DNA of 8,638 nt from Desulfobulbus sp. Lineage in GTDB: Bacteria; Desulfobacterota; Desulfobulbia; Desulfobulbales; Desulfobulbaceae. Location of the stretch: assembly GCA_028684915.1 (NCBI GenBank), contig JAQUEZ010000250.1, positions 1 through 8,638 of the forward strand, given 5' to 3'. Below, one piece after another: positions 7,108 through 8,638 of this stretch; positions within the stretch are counted from its first letter, which is position 1; every line of letters starts with the position of its first letter. The notes beneath the pieces are model-generated. The model was not told where the DNA came from. It saw only the letters and a program-made list of their open reading frames with translations, and made no database searches. The position numbers and the translations under genes are program-made.

Positions 7108-7889
7108 AGTGCCCGGCTTATCCGAAGTATAAGGACAGTGGCGTGCAGTGGCTGGGCGGGGTGCCGGAGCATTGGGAGGTGAAGCGGTTGAAGCACATCG
7201 CCCAAGTACGACAGGGTGTCACGAAAGGGCGGGACCTTGAAGGCAAGGCCACGATTGAATTGCCGTATTTACGCGTTGCCAATGTGCAGGATGGCTATCT
7301 TGATCTTGAAGAAATTGCCTCTATCGCCATTCTGCACACAGAGATAGAAAGATATGCGCTGCAACATGGCGATGTGCTCATGAACGAAGGCGGCGATAAC
7401 GATAAACTCGGCCGTGGTGCGATCTGGAATGAAGAAATCAAACCCTGTATCCACCAGAATCATGTCTTTTGCGTTCGCCCCAACAAACTGGAACTGAGCA
7501 CATGGATTTCCCTGTGGACGCAAAGCTCTACAGCAAAGGCCTATTTTCTGTTACGCGGCAAACAGACTACCAACCTGGCCTCAATCTCCTCGACCAGTAT
7601 CCGGGAATTGCCGCTCCCACTTCCCCCACTCCCCGAACAAACCGCCATCGCCGATTTTCTCGACCAGGAGACGGGGCGGATCGATACCCTCGTGGCGAAG
7701 AAGCGGCGGCTGATCGCACTGCTTGGGGAGAAGCGCACCGCGCTCATCTCCCGCACCGTCACCCGTGGCCTGCCCGCCGAGGCCGCCCGCGAATTGGGCC
7801 TTGAACCCAACACCCGCTTCAAGGACTCCGGCATTGAATGGCTGGGAAGGTGCCGGAGGGGTGGGAGGCATTACCTCTTAGGAGGCTGA
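7104..7889 (+). CDS. hsdS: Type I RM specificity (S) subunit, N-terminal half, frameshifted
   Basis: HsdS reads the two halves of the target sequence and holds the HsdM subunits. This 261-residue frame starts with YKDSGVQWLGGVPEHWEVKR, the usual HsdS N-terminal conserved segment. Target recognition domain 1 follows (about 25-170, with PYLRVANVQDGYLDL and NEGGDNDKLGRG). The central conserved helical region is about 172-215 (LPPLPEQTAIADFLDQETGR). It then repeats KDSGIEWLG (240-248), after which the frame slips into nonsense (RCRRGGRHYLLGG) and stops. Comparison with its own N-terminal repeat shows that one base is missing at about 7847-7848. Restoring it joins this frame to the one ending at 8476 and gives a normal HsdS of about 457 residues. 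The ATG overlaps the rhuM stop, with AAGGA 9 nt upstream. Unless read through, this half would act as a single-TRD half-subunit. Confidence 0.88.
   Translation: MKCPAYPKYKDSGVQWLGGVPEHWEVKRLKHIAQVRQGVTKGRDLEGKATIELPYLRVANVQDGYLDLEEIASIAILHTEIERYALQHGDVLMNEGGDNDKLGRGAIWNEEIKPCIHQNHVFCVRPNKLELSTWISLWTQSSTAKAYFLLRGKQTTNLASISSTSIRELPLPLPPLPEQTAIADFLDQETGRIDTLVAKKRRLIALLGEKRTALISRTVTRGLPAEAARELGLEPNTRFKDSGIEWLGRCRRGGRHYLLGG
7131..7868 (+). repeat. hsdS: Internal hsdS repeat pair 1 (KDSG-WLG-VPE-WE)
   Basis: Copy 1 is 7131-7179 (49 bp) and copy 2 is 7821-7868 (48 bp). Both run from AAGGAC to GGGAGG. Copy 2 is exactly one base shorter, at GCTGGGAAGGTGCCGG against GCTGGGCGGGGTGCCGG. This dates the lesion to after the repeat arose and fixes the frameshift site at about 7847. 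Confidence 0.8.
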
Positions 7890-8320
7890 TTAAGTACGTA
7901 AAAACAGGAACCACTCCAAGTGGTGCAGGGGAGTATCACTTTGAGGAAGGTGGTTTTAACTGGTACTCCCCAAGCGATTTTTCCGATGCGGTTTATCTGG
8001 GTGCCACTAACCGTGCGTTGTCAGCAGAAGGAACAGCAGAGGTCCGAATATTTCCTGAAATGACAGTGATGCTTGTAGGTATTGGGGCAACTATCGGCAA
8101 AGTGGGTTTAGCTGCAAACGAAAGCTCGTGCAATCAGCAGATTAACGCCATCATTTGCAATGGCAAACTTGATCCAATCTTCGCTACTTACTATCTCAAG
8201 ACGATGCGTGATTTTATCGTGAAATGCGGAAAATTCACAACCATGCCAATCATCAATCAGGACGAAACAAAGAATCTGATTTTGACTGTTCCTCCACTCC
8301 CTGAACAAACCGCCATCGCC
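7626..8320 (+). repeat. hsdS: Internal hsdS repeat pair 2 (PPLPEQTAIA), 26 of 27 bp identical
   Basis: The copies are 7626-7652 and 8294-8320 and differ at one base (C7634 against T8302). They encode the conserved PLPEQTAIA segments that follow each TRD. Their spacing is 668 bp, one short of a multiple of three (669), which again shows one missing base between them. Near-identical repeats bordering a TRD are natural substrates for recombination that swaps or deletes recognition domains. Confidence 0.8.
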
Positions 8321-8476
8321 ACCTACCTCGACCGCGAAACCGCCAAGATCGATCAACTGGTCACCAAGGTCGAGGCGGCCATCGTCCGTTTGCTGGAGTA
8401 CCGCACCGCGCTGATCACTGCCGCGGTTACCGGGAAGGTCGATGTGCGGGGGAAAGCGGGGTTGGACACGGACTGA
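7838..8476 (+). CDS. hsdS: Type I RM specificity (S) subunit, C-terminal half, separate frame
   Basis: This 212-residue frame continues HsdS. It starts MAGKVPEGWEALPLRRL, and the VPEGWE motif matches the N-terminal VPEHWE of the first half. Target recognition domain 2 (about 8-148) has typical features: TGTTPSGAGEYHFEEGGFNW, then YSPSDF, then CNQQINAI. The distal conserved helices (152-200) carry VPPLPEQTAIATYLDRETAK and end in ALITAAVTGKVDV. The in-frame ATG at 7838 has only AAGGA at 12-nt spacing, so efficient separate translation is uncertain. Coupling to the overlapping first half is possible. TRD2 DNA (about 7870-8280) is visibly more AT-rich than the conserved segments, as expected for exchanged recognition domains. 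Most likely this is one gene split by a 1-nt deletion or a sequencing error. Split HsdS halves can work together in some engineered and natural cases. Confidence 0.85.
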   Translation: MAGKVPEGWEALPLRRLIKYVKTGTTPSGAGEYHFEEGGFNWYSPSDFSDAVYLGATNRALSAEGTAEVRIFPEMTVMLVGIGATIGKVGLAANESSCNQQINAIICNGKLDPIFATYYLKTMRDFIVKCGKFTTMPIINQDETKNLILTVPPLPEQTAIATYLDRETAKIDQLVTKVEAAIVRLLEYRTALITAAVTGKVDVRGKAGLDTD

Positions 8477-8638
8477 CACGGACGGGCACAGATTGGAGAG
8501 ATTCACACCAACTTCAGACCTCCTGATCTCGACAATTTCACCTGGTACCTCCGCTGAGCTTTAACCCTCAGAAATTAAATCAAATATCCAGAACGGCCCA
8601 CAAAGGCGATTTACGACGGCAGCGGATTTCGATATGAT
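8477..8638. other. Sequence after hsdS to window edge, no gene seen
   Basis: No ORF of useful length begins here on either strand. GACACGGAC is repeated at 8465-8473 and 8475-8483, spanning the hsdS stop. No hairpin plus T-run terminator is seen, so transcription could continue into a following gene such as hsdR beyond the edge. An ATG occurs at 8634-8636 without a clear ribosome binding site. Confidence 0.4.

Noticed and set aside
7842..7850. Programmed -1 ribosomal frameshift in hsdS
   Set aside because: The junction GGGAAGG is not a proper X-XXY-YYZ slippery heptamer, and comparison with the internal repeat is better explained by a 1-nt deletion.
1..8638. CRISPR array, tRNA, rRNA, transposase or integrase
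   Set aside because: No regularly spaced repeats, tRNA-like cloverleaf, rRNA segment or recombinase motif was seen on either strand.

Overview
The window reads as a bacterial accessory region: a toxin-antitoxin-like and defence-related cluster ending in a type I restriction-modification (RM) operon. The host cannot be named from sequence alone. Shine-Dalgarno sites of the GGAGG type, E. coli-like HipA/YjjJ and HsdM/HsdS families and tight ATGA gene overlaps fit a Gram-negative proteobacterium or desulfobacterium (inference). The left part (about 1-1950) is visibly AT-richer than the GC-rich hsdM-rhuM-hsdS block, so the window looks like a mosaic of pieces with different histories.

Layout. 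Positions 1-330 hold no convincing gene, apart from a rho-independent terminator-like hairpin for the next gene. A 439-residue HipA-family kinase with its own N-terminal winged helix (YjjJ/HipH type) lies on the minus strand (331-1650). Its upstream region carries several copies of the 10-mer GTGAATAGAA, good candidates for operator sites. Next come remnants. One is an SRAP (YedK/HMCES-like) N-terminus broken by a frameshift and a stop, then cut off (1948-2131). It runs into an unrecognised small ORF that lacks a normal start (to 2438). Convergent to that is an XRE-HTH/ImmA-IrrE metallopeptidase gene (2476-3559, minus), broken by an exact 7-bp tandem duplication and by one in-frame amber codon.

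After about 335 bp of non-coding DNA, hsdM (intact N6-adenine methyltransferase subunit), rhuM (virulence RhuM family) and hsdS (specificity subunit) form one plus-strand operon with 4-bp ATGA overlaps at both junctions. hsdS is split into two overlapping frames. Its own internal repeats show that exactly one nucleotide is missing at about 7847. No hsdR lies in the window; it may follow beyond 8638.

How it works together (inference from family knowledge). HsdM plus HsdS would form the modification enzyme, with HsdR supplying restriction if present nearby. The role of RhuM in such loci is not established. The YjjJ-type kinase is probably an autoregulated single-gene unit. The number of lesions suggests a decaying or rapidly turning-over defence region. 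Some single-base indels could instead be sequencing errors; the 7-bp duplication and the amber codon are harder to explain that way.
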